A stretch of 37,810 nt of DNA from Flavobacteriales bacterium (GCA_016763645.1 JAESTK010000005.1:1-37810); one strand, 5' to 3'. Positions 6,533 to 14,984 are shown, numbered from the stretch's first letter. A program made the numbers and translations. The notes: generated by a model not told the origin, from the letters alone.

Positions 6533-6600
6533 AGATAGCCGGGATACGGGGCGCTGGCTAGGGTTGTCCCTATATAATCAATAGCTATGGGCCAGCACTT
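6533..6600. promoter_or_regulatory. Structured intergenic RNA element between convergent operons
   Basis: The 120-bp gap between the rightward operon and the lysis genes holds nested dyads. GCTGGC (6553-6558) pairs with GCCAGC (6591-6596), and inside it TAGGG-TTGT-CCCTA (6559-6572) forms a tight hairpin. ATAGCTAT (6581-6588) is self-complementary. TAGCC (6536-6540) could instead pair with GGCTA (6556-6560), excluding the outer stem. No T-run follows on either strand, so a plain intrinsic terminator is not obvious. It may be a bidirectional stop that needs a factor, or a small structured RNA. Confidence 0.45.
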
Positions 6601-6614
6601 TCTTCAATGCATTT

Positions 6615-7061
6615 TTAATCTTTCTTATCTAAATTCTTAGTAAACCTACCAGTAACAGCCTTAGCAATATCACCCATATGTGGTGCTGCAAAATAAAATG
6701 CAAGGATCAGCATAACAGCCGGACCCATATCACCAGCCCCACTTTTCATAACCTCCGAAACTTTCTGTAGATCTCCAGGTTTATCCATGAAAATAGATAT
6801 TACACTTACAATCTGGGATATCACATATTGAAGCAGCCAAACGCCTGTAATGCTGAGAGCTATCAATCGTCTAGCGAGGTTCTGCCCCTGCGTTGCTGCC
6901 ATCCATTGAATTACCATTTTTCGTGCTTCGCTGCGATCCTGTGAGGCATCGTCAGCCTTTTCTTGGTCGGTATAGACTAGAGCATCCAATCCATTTTTAA
7001 CACCATCAACTATGGATGTTAAAGCCTTGTCTGTGCCGAATATTTTACCCCAAAAACTCAT
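6615..7061 (-). CDS. Holin, three-helix (GTA/3TM holin type)
   Basis: A 148-residue protein of the 3TM holin type: a charged N-terminal region (residues 1-60, with WGKIFGTDKALTSIVDGVKNGLDALVYTDQEKA), a hydrophobic pair around residues 64-90 (RRLIALSITGVWLLQYVISQIVSVISIF) and another at 111-128 (GPAVMLILAFYFAAPHMG). Holins of this kind make membrane lesions that let the peptidoglycan enzyme out. It overlaps the upstream M23 peptidase by 17 bases, forming a two-gene lysis cassette at the end of the late operon. No spanin gene was found next to it. Confidence 0.8.
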   Translation of the reverse strand: MSFWGKIFGTDKALTSIVDGVKNGLDALVYTDQEKADDASQDRSEARKMVIQWMAATQGQNLARRLIALSITGVWLLQYVISQIVSVISIFMDKPGDLQKVSEVMKSGAGDMGPAVMLILAFYFAAPHMGDIAKAVTGRFTKNLDKKD

Positions 7062-7473
7062 GACCCAACCCCTTAAGAATTACCACCGGATTTCTATAAC
7101 GCCGCTTTGCTGTAGGCTTCATTATTTCAAAGTGATAGTGTTCTGTTATTCCCTGGTAAATATCTTGAAGACCTTGCGCCCAAGCGATTGTATCACCTCG
7201 ACTAACAACATGATCGACAAGATAAATGCCATCCGTATAAAAATAACGATGACGATCACCATTAGCCACAGTGATTTCAGTGTAACGTAGATGAGCCTTT
7301 TTAGTATCTTCCGGGTTGTAAGGTAGGCCAATCTTAGTGACCGTACCGCTTTCAAAAGCGTCAATAGATTCATTTTTATGACACACTATATCTATACCAT
7401 TGTGCAGGCGCTTGCCTCGTGATGCCCCATAGCGTCCTGATCCGTAAATATCTGTGCTTCTGATTCTTATCAT
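7045..7473 (-). CDS. M23-family peptidoglycan endopeptidase (endolysin)
   Basis: A 142-residue single-domain protein with the M23 zinc ligands: H24-x3-D28 in RLHNGIDI and H112-x-H114 in EHYHFE. The linking strands include ESGTVTKIG and a VDHVVSRGDTIAWAQG turn typical of the fold. These enzymes cut peptide cross-links in peptidoglycan. There is no signal peptide, which agrees with release through the neighbouring holin. An alternative is a virion-associated hydrolase, but pairing with a holin favours lysis. The ribosome site AAAGGGC precedes the ATG, and a perfect -10 hexamer (TATAAT) lies about 25 bases upstream. Confidence 0.85.
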   Translation of the reverse strand: MIRIRSTDIYGSGRYGASRGKRLHNGIDIVCHKNESIDAFESGTVTKIGLPYNPEDTKKAHLRYTEITVANGDRHRYFYTDGIYLVDHVVSRGDTIAWAQGLQDIYQGITEHYHFEIMKPTAKRRYRNPVVILKGLGHEFLG

Positions 7474-7476
7474 TCT

Positions 7477-7505
7477 TTGCCCTTTTATTGACTCAATTAT
7501 ATACT
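7477..7505 (+). promoter_or_regulatory. Candidate promoter for the lone + strand gene, facing a lysis -10
   Basis: TTGCCC (7477-7482), a 17-base spacer and TATACT (7500-7505) form a sigma-70-like promoter reading toward the 7559 gene. On the opposite strand a perfect TATAAT (7501-7496) faces the M23 gene with only a weak -35 (TTTAAT at 17 bases). The two elements overlap, so use of one may hinder the other. Confidence 0.4.
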
Positions 7506-7558
7506 AACCACCACATTCATTAAATAACGGTTAAATTATAAGCCTAAGAGGGTTTGGA

Positions 7559-7912
7559 ATGCTAAACACGTTAGCTAAAAAATACGAAATCAATCAATCT
7601 GAAGTAGACTGGGAAATTAAACTTTTTAACAAACTTTGCTTAATTATGGATGCTGAAGAGCAAGTAGAAAAAGAGCAAAAGTATTGTGAAGAGAAAATAG
7701 AAGAGAAGAATAACCAGCTACATGAAAAACTTATTATTGAATCGTTTTTGTTGAAATTAATAACCAACAAAGCTAATTCATCTATCTTTAGAGAAAGAAT
7801 TAAAAGAATCATGAGAAAAGAAGGGCTATTGCTAGATATGCGAGCAAATAACCCTTCTATAGATGTTAAGCACCACCCGAGTTATCAGCCGATACGTCGA
7901 CGTAACCCGTAA
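7559..7912 (+). CDS. Lone + strand gene in the late block; coiled-coil protein
   Basis: A 117-residue protein, Glu/Lys-rich and predicted by eye as a long helix or coiled coil (residues 20-60, EEQVEKEQKYCEEKIEEKNNQLHEKL), then a basic tail (RRRNP). AAGAGGG precedes the ATG at good spacing, and a candidate promoter lies at 7477-7505. Both neighbours are transcribed the other way, and its last 47 bases run under the 3' end of the tailspike gene. This is the pattern of a separately expressed moron or regulator. The antisense frame at 7594-7812 is judged a shadow. Function unknown. Confidence 0.65.
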   Translation: MLNTLAKKYEINQSEVDWEIKLFNKLCLIMDAEEQVEKEQKYCEEKIEEKNNQLHEKLIIESFLLKLITNKANSSIFRERIKRIMRKEGLLLDMRANNPSIDVKHHPSYQPIRRRNP

Positions 7913-9848
7913 GAATCCATGAAGTTCCATCATCTGATTCCCATGTGGTTATATCACCAGCCGCTGTAACGATATCGGCAGAGCTACCCTTAAGATCTCC
8001 CGTAAATTTATACGTTATAGCAGCTTTAGATACTACTCGTATTGGCTGACCTGCTACGCCACCATCGAAATCAATGATATTCAATGCATTAGTGAAAGTA
8101 TTGAAACGATTGCCACCAGACACATTTGGGGTTTGATCAAGATCTGCAAATGTCTTTACATCATCCCAGTGTCTATCTAAGAACTTAACATCAAAGGCTA
8201 GCTCTTTACGTGCATCTGTACTTCCTAACCATTTGGCGTTTACTGGATCCCATGCAAACGAATGAACACCGTTTAATACATATGGAGTAGCAGGTGAACC
8301 AGTGAAGAAGTTGACGCCAAAATCAAACCATCTAGAGGTTGATTGCTGAGTGACTGAGCCAGTACCACCAGCAAAGTGGTTACCACGCCCACCACCGTAA
8401 TAACAATCTTCCAACCAAACACTGTAAGTAGTTTCAACAGTGTTAGACACAACATTATTACCATTTATTTCTGTCGCTAGTAGGTATGTTCCATCTATTA
8501 AACCATCACAATGGATGCCGTATGCGATTGAACCGACAGCGGCATCATAATTTTCTATGTAATTATTTCGAACGTCTGTTGCCGAACCACGCCTAAGAGT
8601 TATTGCAAAGCCATCACCTAAACCACCACCAGCGTTTTTGTTTTTGTTTACATTCTGTATTAAGTTGCTCCAGATTCGGCAATTGTCCGCCGTTATTCCT
8701 GACTGTGCGGCGGCTGTCCAGTCATAACCAAGTGATATACCAAATTTCTCCACATCGAGAATGGTATTATCAAACACCAAGGTATCAGAGCTAACACCAC
8801 GCAACTCTATGCCGCCCCAACAATAACGAATATAGTTGTGCGCAATAGTTAATGAAAACCCCAGGGTTACACCGTCAACCGTTTTAACTGCTGAAGCGAA
8901 TAAAGACGCCTTATTAAAATATGAAAATGTACAATGGTGAACGTTAGCATCTACGTGTTTTAGTCTTATTGCACAGATACCAGTACCAGTACCAGCATTA
9001 TCACCGACCAAATGATTAGCGGTTGATGGGTCAAGTGAGGTGACGTGTAGGTGGTCCATCTCAAAAGCCACATTATTAGAAGTTAATGCATCAACGATTC
9101 CTGTATACCAGATAATAGATCTACGCCAGCAATGCCCGCGCAATCTAATTCCGTTCTGGCTTAACTGTAAATCAGACGATACTTTAAATATACTCTGAGG
9201 AAATACAATTTCCCCGCCTTGATTGGTGATTATCGAAGCAATCGCGGCAACAACAGCGGCATCATCTGAAGCAGTACCATTTTTTACGGCTCCCCACTGC
9301 ATCACATTAACTTCGGTTGCAATCAACTTAAGTTGAAATGAACCGGAAGGGTTTGAATTAATGAAGTTTCCGCCATCCTCTGTAGCTGTGCCTGCAGCCA
9401 CAACTTCATACAATCCAGCCCCGCCATCACCGGCATCATCATATCCAAGGGTTTGAACTGTTGCGCCGATAGCTAAGGCGGAAGCTATTGCTGTAACTTT
9501 TGTTAGAAAAGTATTACCAGTTCGATCAGATCCTAAAACCAGATTAACATTATCAAATGGCCCCATGTAAAAAGGCGAGTTTGCTAGTGCATCGGTGGCG
9601 TCTGCGAATATCCCCCACTTGTGCTTGCGGTCAATATAAGGAAGTATTTCATTACCTGATACTTCCCACTTACCCTCGGAATTCGCCGTAATTGATGTCT
9701 GTGGGCTTGTTCCAGAAGAATCAATTGCAATGCTCGTGCTAGTGGTTGTTCCTGGCAAGTAGGCTTTTAGAACGGCACCAGAAAATGGATCACCTTTGCC
9801 GTCTATCAATGGGTTAGGTACATCTGACATTACAGACCAGCTAGCCAT
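7866..9848 (-). CDS. Tailspike: P22-like head-binding domain plus beta-helix
   Basis: A 660-residue protein. Residues 1-105 match the layout of the P22 tailspike head-binding domain: short strands with 'GDPFSGAVLKAYLPGTTTS', an NSEGKWEVSG turn and 'HKWGIFADATD'. A linker follows, then a pectate-lyase-3 type right-handed beta-helix starting near residue 180 (VMQWGAVKNGTASDDAAVVAAI, GGEIVFPQSIFKV), with repeated Asn-ladder turns (DNCRIWSNLIQNV, RNNYIENYD). A small C-terminal beta domain ends the chain. The spike recognises and probably cleaves host surface polysaccharide. The helix and tail are the part that sets host range; no catalytic residues can be named from sequence alone. Confidence 0.85.
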   Translation of the reverse strand: MASWSVMSDVPNPLIDGKGDPFSGAVLKAYLPGTTTSTSIAIDSSGTSPQTSITANSEGKWEVSGNEILPYIDRKHKWGIFADATDALANSPFYMGPFDNVNLVLGSDRTGNTFLTKVTAIASALAIGATVQTLGYDDAGDGGAGLYEVVAAGTATEDGGNFINSNPSGSFQLKLIATEVNVMQWGAVKNGTASDDAAVVAAIASIITNQGGEIVFPQSIFKVSSDLQLSQNGIRLRGHCWRRSIIWYTGIVDALTSNNVAFEMDHLHVTSLDPSTANHLVGDNAGTGTGICAIRLKHVDANVHHCTFSYFNKASLFASAVKTVDGVTLGFSLTIAHNYIRYCWGGIELRGVSSDTLVFDNTILDVEKFGISLGYDWTAAAQSGITADNCRIWSNLIQNVNKNKNAGGGLGDGFAITLRRGSATDVRNNYIENYDAAVGSIAYGIHCDGLIDGTYLLATEINGNNVVSNTVETTYSVWLEDCYYGGGRGNHFAGGTGSVTQQSTSRWFDFGVNFFTGSPATPYVLNGVHSFAWDPVNAKWLGSTDARKELAFDVKFLDRHWDDVKTFADLDQTPNVSGGNRFNTFTNALNIIDFDGGVAGQPIRVVSKAAITYKFTGDLKGSSADIVTAAGDITTWESDDGTSWILTGYVDVSADNSGGA

Positions 9849-9850
9849 GA

Positions 9851-11944
9851 TTATTCCTCGTCCGTTCTAATGGTTTGTGCTGCTTGAGTTGGTGTTCTTC
9901 TTGGTTGCCCTGGTCTTGCTTGTGGTCGCCTTGCAGGTAAACTTAACAGCAATCTGTTTTGTTTGAATTGACTCAAGCTCTCAAAAAGTGGCCCGACAAT
10001 AGGAAATCTATTTTTAATCTGGCTTACTGCAACCTCTGTTGGCCCGCCTCCTTGGAACCTTCCTGGTGGTGGCTCTCTCAATGCTGATATCTCTCTCATT
10101 CTAGATAAAAATGCTCGTTCTTCAGCATCGAAAAGTACGATAAGTTTTCTATCTAACTTATCTAAAGTTTTTTCAAGCGCTGCACGGCTTAGTGATTGCG
10201 TAACGCCATCCTCCCTAACTGGCCCGGTGAAAGATAACTCTCTTATCCTGTCAACCGTTTGTGCCTTGATATCATTCCACGCTTGCTTGCCTTTTTCAGT
10301 TTGATTTAGATAAGAACGTAGCTGGTTCAAATCATCTCTACGCCATTTTTTAGCAAATACAACATCATCTATAAACGTGTCAGGGCTGACTTTATTATCA
10401 AGCATGTCCCGCACAAGGTTAGATTTTCTTTTGTCGAATTTACTTATCTGAGCGCGTGATAATCCTTGTTCAAATTCTCTCTTTGCTGATCTTGCAACAT
10501 TGAATACGTCACCGCCAGATTGTTTCAAAACATCATCATCAAGGTTGTTTTTTAATTGTCTTGATAACTGCCTACCTCTATCGGTAACAGAATCAAAAAG
10601 AGCGTTTATATCAATCCTGATTGCTTCGGCGGTTTCCACAGAAATTCTACCTGCAACACGACCATCTTTGTCAATTATACCTCTTGATTTGAGGTTATTC
10701 TTGACTGAGGATATCAACCCACCGCTCACATTTTCTTCACCGGCAAATTTTCTTAAACTTGAGGCAAGGCTGTTTAGCTTGATATTTCTCTCTGTTGGGG
10801 CTGCTTCTCGTGCCTGACGATATAAATCACTTATCTTTTCATCCAGCACAATAGAACGATTCAACACCTCATCAATTGGCGTTGATGTCGATGTAACAAC
10901 ATTGCCTTCAGTATCCAATGCTCTTTGTTCAAAAGCACCCTGCAACCTGGCTTCCTGTTGTTCCAATCTGGCGGCTATTGGTCCATCTGGATCAGTCTTA
11001 GCGATAGACTGTTGTTCCTGAAATTCTTTGGCGTTCCTGGTCACTTGAGCTCGCGTTGGTATCAAACCCTCAGCTTCTAAAGCGGTACGTCTTGCTGCTT
11101 GCTCTGCGGTTTCTTCGGTACCCCTAACGGCATTCCTAATTGATCTACCCAAGGCTTCTGCGGCAGGCTGAACAACTTCGGCAGCCGCACCCAAGCCAGC
11201 GGCAAGACCAACCTGCTGAGCGTCAAAGGTACCACCAGCGGCTTCCTGTGTTGCTTGTATGGCTGTTTCAGTGACACCGGCCCCAGCACCACCAGCCAAA
11301 GCCCTAACACCTGTTGGTGATGCCACTTGTCGCCCTATCAATTGAGATACTGCGGCTGGTGCAGCTTTGGCGGCCATTGATGTGGGGGTGAATGCACCCA
11401 CGACACCAAGACCTTGTAAGATATCAATAGGTGATATATTTGGTTTATTTAGGCTTGCGAACTCGCCAGTTCTTCTATTTTGGGCAATCGTTTCACCCTC
11501 TGGAGTGGTAACAACACCTATGAAAGGAAATTGGCTGGTTAACTGTTGGCCAAACTCCGCAGGGTCAAATGTGGTTAACCCAACCAATGAAGTAATAAAA
11601 GCATCTTGCCTGGAAACATCACCCCCAAGGAATGACTGTACACCGCCGGATGTTATCTCAGGAACAGCTTCAATTCTCGCCAACCTTACACGCTCGGTTT
11701 GTTCGGGGGTTAAGTCTGCAGAAGTTATTTCACCAGCTTCAAAACGTGTTAATAAATCCTGTGTTCCTTGTCCTTCCTGCCTAATTGCTTGCGCTCTGGC
11801 TGGTCTGCCTATTTGACGTGGCTGTGTTGTTTGTACTGGCTGGTCAATCTGTACAGGATCGGCACTCGCAGGCTGAGCGGTAGATAAATCGAATCCACCA
11901 CTCTGAGATGCTACTGGTTGAGCCGTAGACAGATCAAACGCCAT
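9851..11944 (-). CDS. Large ejection / internal virion protein (P22 gp16 position)
   Basis: A 697-residue protein. The N-terminus has two near-identical motifs (AFDLSTAQPVASQSG, GFDLSTAQPASAD), then Gln/Arg-rich sequence. Residues 130-270 are Ala/Gly-rich with weakly hydrophobic helices (ILQGLGVVGAFTPTSMAAKAAP, GLAAGLGAAAEVVQ), and a long charged coiled-coil region fills 290-640. Size, composition and position directly before the tailspike match the third ejection protein of P22-like phages, which enters the host envelope during DNA delivery. It abuts the next gene upstream with a one-base stop/start overlap. Sequence identity to gp16 cannot be claimed from reading alone. Confidence 0.65.
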   Translation of the reverse strand: MAFDLSTAQPVASQSGGFDLSTAQPASADPVQIDQPVQTTQPRQIGRPARAQAIRQEGQGTQDLLTRFEAGEITSADLTPEQTERVRLARIEAVPEITSGGVQSFLGGDVSRQDAFITSLVGLTTFDPAEFGQQLTSQFPFIGVVTTPEGETIAQNRRTGEFASLNKPNISPIDILQGLGVVGAFTPTSMAAKAAPAAVSQLIGRQVASPTGVRALAGGAGAGVTETAIQATQEAAGGTFDAQQVGLAAGLGAAAEVVQPAAEALGRSIRNAVRGTEETAEQAARRTALEAEGLIPTRAQVTRNAKEFQEQQSIAKTDPDGPIAARLEQQEARLQGAFEQRALDTEGNVVTSTSTPIDEVLNRSIVLDEKISDLYRQAREAAPTERNIKLNSLASSLRKFAGEENVSGGLISSVKNNLKSRGIIDKDGRVAGRISVETAEAIRIDINALFDSVTDRGRQLSRQLKNNLDDDVLKQSGGDVFNVARSAKREFEQGLSRAQISKFDKRKSNLVRDMLDNKVSPDTFIDDVVFAKKWRRDDLNQLRSYLNQTEKGKQAWNDIKAQTVDRIRELSFTGPVREDGVTQSLSRAALEKTLDKLDRKLIVLFDAEERAFLSRMREISALREPPPGRFQGGGPTEVAVSQIKNRFPIVGPLFESLSQFKQNRLLLSLPARRPQARPGQPRRTPTQAAQTIRTDEE

Positions 11945-13050
11945 TACTGAACCTCTTCAAACGTGCCATCAGGAAAAACCATGGCTCTATTGCCTTGAGC
12001 ATCAATCATCAATTGACCACCTTGGCGTGCCTGACCACCCCCAGAACCTTGATCTATCCCCAATTTAGCCCTTACGATGGCATCGATATTTTGTATCTTG
12101 GCTATCCTTGCGGCTTTGGTGTCTTTTCGTGTGGGGATCATTTCATTTAATAACTTTTGATCTTGATCAGTAAAGGTACCTTCACCGGCACCCCTAAATA
12201 ATTGCTTTAAAACTGGAGACATAGCAGCAACGGCACCTTCTGCTATTTGTGAGTTAGTCGTAAGAGCAGGAAGCCAGCCTGCAACTGGACCGGTTACAGT
12301 GCCACCGAGCGCCGTAACTAAGCCGCTCATTGCTGTGTCATAGACTTTTAGAGTGGTGCTATTGGATTTCTGATCAGCAATGGCATCGATTTCAGCTTTA
12401 GCACCAGCCACAGCGGTAACCACTGCTGACTCAATTTCTGGTTTTAGCTTTAACTGTTTGATTAATTTAGCTTCTTCCTTGGCTCCTGCAATGGTTGCTT
12501 CTGTTATTGCCACGTCTGCTGCAGTGCCTTTATCGGTTATTGTTTGTACTGCTGAACCGACGGCTCTTGGTTTTATTCCGGCATCGATTAGCCTTTTTTG
12601 TTTAATCTGTTCAGGTGTCAAGCCTTTGGTTTCAACAGCAAATTTTTGCTCTGCAGCGGTTAACTTTGCTGGATCAGTAATAAATCCCTCTGTGGTGGTC
12701 GAAACAGCCTGTAGATTTTCCCTGGTCATTTCTGCTGGAATCAATTGGGGAATACCGAATTCTTTCAAACCAGGATTCAATAACGCAGCAGCCCTTGGCC
12801 ATTCACTTTCTGGTAATTTCAGCAAGGCATTAGCTGTCTGGTTCATTATCCTAAACTTACCAATAGCCTCTTTTTGGCCTGATGCTGCGGCTCCTCTGCG
12901 AGCCTCCCCAAGCTCCAGCGTCGCCAATTCATTTCTAACAGGTGCAGCTCTGGATTCCCTGTCGATAGCTTGTTCTTTTGAGCGTATTCCTAGTGCATTT
13001 GTTCTTGCACGCTGGAAATCTTCAACAGGTTTAAAAGACTTAAAAGGCAT
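11944..13050 (-). CDS. Ejection / internal virion protein (P22 gp20 position)
   Basis: A 368-residue protein, mostly helical and rich in Ala, Lys, Glu and Gln, with coiled-coil stretches (about 25-65 and 165-215) and a loose Gly/Gln-rich C-terminus. Position between a small hydrophobic virion protein and the large ejection protein, together with composition, matches the second of three P22-type injection proteins. AGGTGA lies upstream of the ATG. The family cannot be fixed by motif. The long + strand ORF over this gene is an antisense shadow. Confidence 0.6.
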   Translation of the reverse strand: MPFKSFKPVEDFQRARTNALGIRSKEQAIDRESRAAPVRNELATLELGEARRGAAASGQKEAIGKFRIMNQTANALLKLPESEWPRAAALLNPGLKEFGIPQLIPAEMTRENLQAVSTTTEGFITDPAKLTAAEQKFAVETKGLTPEQIKQKRLIDAGIKPRAVGSAVQTITDKGTAADVAITEATIAGAKEEAKLIKQLKLKPEIESAVVTAVAGAKAEIDAIADQKSNSTTLKVYDTAMSGLVTALGGTVTGPVAGWLPALTTNSQIAEGAVAAMSPVLKQLFRGAGEGTFTDQDQKLLNEMIPTRKDTKAARIAKIQNIDAIVRAKLGIDQGSGGGQARQGGQLMIDAQGNRAMVFPDGTFEEVQ

Positions 13051-13058
13051 GTTGTCAC

Positions 13059-13730
13059 CTACAAATCAAATACGTTCTGACCGGCTTGGAAAGCTGCTGG
13101 GTCAGATGGTTGCGTGGTTGTGGTGCTTGGCTGGTTAAAGGCCCCAAATGCTGCTGCGGCGTTGCTTATGCCGCCAGTGATGGCATTTGATTGATTGAAC
13201 GACTCTTGAGCCCTTATATTTCCAACATTGCCCAATAGATTGCCAACGGTTTCACTTGATTGCAATAAACCCGTACCAGTTCTAGCTGCTGCGCTTTCAC
13301 CAACCGTTAATAAGTTAAACAACTGATTGAATCGTTGATTCTGTAATTGCGGAACAACGGTAGATGCCAGCTCTGTATTGAATTGCGTTAAGTCCTGCAA
13401 AGTGCCACCGGCACCAAGCCTACCACCAGCCGCCGCGCTTTCCTGTATGGCTTCAAAACCCTGATCTCGAAGGAAGGAAACTACCGGGTTGATTCGTTCT
13501 AAATCTTGCGTAGGATCAGCAAGCAGGTTCTGTATTTGTTCCCCAGCATCCACGCCGATATTGACAAAAGGATCAAGTATTTCAACAAGTTGGTTTCGTG
13601 CGTCTTCTGCTTCTTGAACTTGCAAAAAGCTAGCATCTACTTGTGCATCTGCTGCATCTGATGCCGCATTACTTTGCACAACACCGCCAACTATGGCGGC
13701 ACCTGCTATTGCTGCTGCTCCCCAAGGCAT
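13059..13730 (-). CDS. Small ejection protein (P22 gp7-like)
   Basis: A 223-residue protein starting with an Ala/Gly-rich hydrophobic helix (residues 4-18, GAAAIAGAAIVGGVV). The rest is helical with repeated Gln/Asn and Ala (QSNAASDAADAQVDAS, NQLVEILDPFVNIG, FNQLFNLLTVGESAAARTGTG). This combination is typical of the first phage DNA-injection protein, and many phage relatives carry the same GGRLGAGGTLQDLTQFN turn. It overlaps the dioxygenase gene upstream by 25 bases in another frame. Confidence 0.65.
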   Translation of the reverse strand: MPWGAAAIAGAAIVGGVVQSNAASDAADAQVDASFLQVQEAEDARNQLVEILDPFVNIGVDAGEQIQNLLADPTQDLERINPVVSFLRDQGFEAIQESAAAGGRLGAGGTLQDLTQFNTELASTVVPQLQNQRFNQLFNLLTVGESAAARTGTGLLQSSETVGNLLGNVGNIRAQESFNQSNAITGGISNAAAAFGAFNQPSTTTTQPSDPAAFQAGQNVFDL

Positions 13731-14293
13731 AACGCGCCCCCCTTACTAAATTTACTTTGGTGTATACAAACTATCATTGCAATTCTGTCTTCATCAGAAT
13801 CATTCTCTACCCAATGTAGCACATCATTCCTAAAGCCAAAAACTTGACCCTCTTCTGGCTCAATGTAACCATCTTCAAAGCAGAACTTTGAACCGGGTTT
13901 ATTCCTTATAGGAACCATGTATTTATCATAAAAAGTGGCATGCCATCCACTATCAATATGTGGTGTTATCTTTCCGCCTGGTGGCAATTTGGTGATAAGC
14001 ACGCCGCCCAATCGATCACCGCATGTAACCTCCATCAATTTTTCACAAATCCCTTTCACTTCTGGTATATCCTTCAACCAAATTGATTCGTGTTCATCTA
14101 AAAATACAGACCAATCACCAGTATCTAAAGAGTATTGTGGATCTTTGAACCTTGCCCAAATATCAACCATTTGACTGTGTGGTGAACCTTCGCTACCACG
14201 TTGAGGGTATTCGCCCCAATAGTCACAAGAGATGAGAAAGTCCCCTAACTCCTCCACATCAAACCTGACACCGATGTCGTTAAACGGTTTCAT
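13706..14293 (-). CDS. Aspartyl/asparaginyl beta-hydroxylase-like dioxygenase
   Basis: A 195-residue protein with the iron-binding facial triad of 2-oxoglutarate dioxygenases: H112-x-D114 (KITPHIDSGWHATF) and H160 (VLHWVEND), plus a later Arg (R170, DEDRIAMI) positioned for 2-oxoglutarate. This arrangement matches the Asp/Asn beta-hydroxylase family, which hydroxylates protein side chains. The substrate here is unknown; a phage virion protein or a host protein are both possible. It overlaps the cupin gene by 14 bases and the small ejection gene by 25, so it is made with the virion proteins. Confidence 0.8.
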   Translation of the reverse strand: MKPFNDIGVRFDVEELGDFLISCDYWGEYPQRGSEGSPHSQMVDIWARFKDPQYSLDTGDWSVFLDEHESIWLKDIPEVKGICEKLMEVTCGDRLGGVLITKLPPGGKITPHIDSGWHATFYDKYMVPIRNKPGSKFCFEDGYIEPEEGQVFGFRNDVLHWVENDSDEDRIAMIVCIHQSKFSKGGALCLGEQQQ

Positions 14294-14627
14294 CTTTGAT
14301 CACAACTCTGTCAACTTGATCCGGGTCTTTTTCATCGGTGGCATGTATGCAAAACCATGTAACGTCCTCTAAAGCAAGGATTTGATGCTCTACCCCTGCT
14401 TTGATTTCAATGCATTCGGGGGCCTCATATGTATCGATGCCCAGATCTGTCTCAACAACACACTTGCCACAAGATAGAATGCTTAAATGCGAAAATTCGT
14501 GTTTGTGTGATACCGCTACATGACCTTTTGGAAGGTGCATTTGCTTGGCATAAACACCATCTGAGAAATGATGAACTATACCTAAATCTGTTTGTTTGCT
14601 ATCTTCTATCAATTTTTTATCGTACAA
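14280..14627 (-). CDS. Cupin-domain protein
   Basis: A 115-residue single-domain cupin. Motif 1 is visible at residues 35-54 (G-H-VAVS-H41-K-H43-EFSHLSILSCG) and motif 2 at about 73-85 (IEIKAGVEHQILA, H81), giving three or four His ligands for a metal. The start is TTG 14627, supported by AGAGG 7-8 bases upstream and no better in-frame ATG. The enzymatic role is unknown. Its overlap with a non-haem iron dioxygenase suggests a shared pathway or a fold reused for virion work. Confidence 0.75.
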   Translation of the reverse strand: MYDKKLIEDSKQTDLGIVHHFSDGVYAKQMHLPKGHVAVSHKHEFSHLSILSCGKCVVETDLGIDTYEAPECIEIKAGVEHQILALEDVTWFCIHATDEKDPDQVDRVVIKDETV

Positions 14628-14642
14628 AATTAAACCTCTAGA

Positions 14643-14984
14643 CTAAGTTACGTTAGCGCCTGAAACGTTAGCGTTCACATCTGTTCCAGTATCTTGTTTG
14701 GCTTGCACCGTCATTCCTGTGGTCAAAACTTCACCTTGTATTTCGATGACATTCCAAGTTTTCTCTGGTGGGATTGACTTCACCACCAATGTGTTGCCGG
14801 TGTCTGCTGTACCGCTTGTTTCAACGACATACACAGTCACAATTCTGTTGGTAGTAGTGTTGGAATTGTAGAACGACAACTTTCTAACAATAGCCTTCGT
14901 ATTAGCGGCCACAGCGGCAACCAAAGCGGCGGCTGATGTGCTGAGCTGTGTATTATGTTTGAAGTTTTCTGGTGTTCTGGCCAT
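14643..14984 (-). CDS. Small beta-rich virion protein
   Basis: A 113-residue protein with Thr/Val-rich strands (IVRKLSFYNSNTTTNRIVTVYVVETSG, TLVVKSIPPEKTWNVIEIQGEVLTTG). The style is that of small tail or head accessory proteins: one beta-sandwich with a conserved Trp-x-Val-Ile-Glu turn. It shares one base with the preceding gene's stop. Likely a structural component, exact site unknown. Confidence 0.55.
   Translation of the reverse strand: MARTPENFKHNTQLSTSAAALVAAVAANTKAIVRKLSFYNSNTTTNRIVTVYVVETSGTADTGNTLVVKSIPPEKTWNVIEIQGEVLTTGMTVQAKQDTGTDVNANVSGANVT

Noticed and set aside
7594-7812. 72-residue hydrophobic - strand ORF between tailspike and lysis genes
   Set aside because: Could have been a missing spanin or holin, but it is the reverse image of the Glu/Lys-rich + strand gene, which has the ribosome site.
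11367-11816. 149-residue + strand ORF
   Set aside because: Antisense shadow of the large ejection protein, low-complexity Ser/Pro/Val composition.
12380-13138. 252-residue + strand ORF
   Set aside because: Lies wholly over the - strand ejection-protein gene and its neighbour, in a block of tightly packed - strand genes; no ribosome site or promoter. Antisense shadow.
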